A stretch of 64,000 bases of DNA from Lichina pygmaea (lineage: Eukaryota > Ascomycota > Lichinomycetes > Lichinales > Lichinaceae), in NCBI GenBank assembly GCA_963422465.1, contig OY730171.1, forward strand, positions 2,294,001-2,358,000, given 5' to 3'. Of the stretch, positions 63,795-64,000 are shown in pieces. The stretch's first letter is position 1; every line of letters begins with the position of its first letter. Position numbers and translations under genes: made by a program. The notes beneath the pieces were generated by a model, which saw only the letters and a program-made list of their open reading frames with translations, ran no database searches and had not been told where the DNA came from.

Positions 63795-64000
63795 ACTTGT
63801 TGTTGCAGTTTTCTTTCTTGTCGTATTGGCAAAATAGGCAAGGAATCGAAAATCGCATGCGGTGCTTGTCATCGTGACTACGCCAAGTGTGTCATGAGCT
63901 CTGCATCATCTTTTTGTTGTCAGTGTGTTGAGAAGAGTTGTCACTGTGACCTTCATCTCTCAGAATCAGAATGGAAGAAGATGGAACTTGAGTGCAAGCA
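63795..64000 (+). CDS. antisense Cys-rich frame in element N, partial
   Basis: Open to the window edge and opposite in strand to element N. It shows C-x2-C-x6-C (CGACHRDYAKC), then more Cys pairs and a charged helix start (SESEWKKMELE). It is clearly related to 45543-45740. No ATG start is evident within the open stretch. Confidence 0.45.

Larger units (their letters stand above)
63249..64000 (-). mobile_element. gypsy-type element N (Gy3-related), 3' end
   Basis: Fossil. The 3' LTR is 63249-63709 (461 bp, TGTTAAAAGCC...CTTAACA as read on plus). Internal sequence follows to the window edge and resembles that next to the element-F LTR. Only the non-coding end and the antisense frame are visible. 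Confidence 0.72.

Overview
The window looks like a transposon-choked stretch of a filamentous ascomycete (Pezizomycotina) nuclear genome; I cannot name the genus. The reasons are Tad-type LINEs, chromodomain Ty3/gypsy elements, C-to-T decay of element copies, and a single GC-rich, intron-free host gene coding for a low-complexity Ser/Thr-rich fungal protein. That gene (15148-18030, minus) and about 4.5 kb around it are the only host DNA I can support. Almost everything else is retrotransposon, largely inserted into other retrotransposons. Element ends are placed by comparing copies within the window and by target-site duplications (TSDs), so most are good to a few bases.

Layout. 1-1412: 5' end of a minus-strand gypsy copy, a SINE and an old LTR piece. 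1413-12672: LINE copy L1, split by a SINE (2216-2659) and a gypsy copy A (2981-9432), then a GC-rich 1.1 kb non-coding unit W1 fused to LINE copy L2. 12673-14390: LINE copy L4 and a second, incomplete W unit. 14391-19056: host island with the gene and a 472 bp inverted-repeat element. 19057-47981: a seven-layer nest. An LTR of gypsy-type element F holds LINE L3, which holds LINE L3b, which holds composite W3+LINE-E, which holds gypsy D, which holds gypsy C, which holds LINE-B. Six of these junctions carry recognisable TSDs. 47982-64000: a further pile of elements G, H, I, L, I2 and N (LTR class), LINE copies LC, LD, LK, LM and B2, and two SINEs in one target site.

How the parts relate. Two LINE families (A and B) supply the retrotransposition machinery: ORF1 with CCHC knuckles, then endonuclease-RT with a C-terminal zinc finger. 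The tRNA-headed SINE ends in the same 3' sequence as LINE-B and is probably moved by it. The W unit carries no gene. It begins at its first base with a sequence that folds as an HDV-like self-cleaving ribozyme, and it is joined at its 3' end to LINE-A sequence cut at a different point in each copy. The W3+LINE-E pair is bracketed by a 13 bp duplication, so it moved as one molecule, much as described for the MINE/WEIRD composite of Magnaporthe. The LTR elements belong to three or more families. At least four copies, from two families, carry a small Cys-rich, Zn2Cys6-spaced reading frame on the opposite strand between the pol end and the 3' LTR.

The strongest leads are the ribozyme-headed W unit and its LINE chimeras, the antisense Zn2Cys6-like frame, the depth of nesting with intact TSDs, and the SINE/LINE-B tail sharing. 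LTR elements are described as fossils only.
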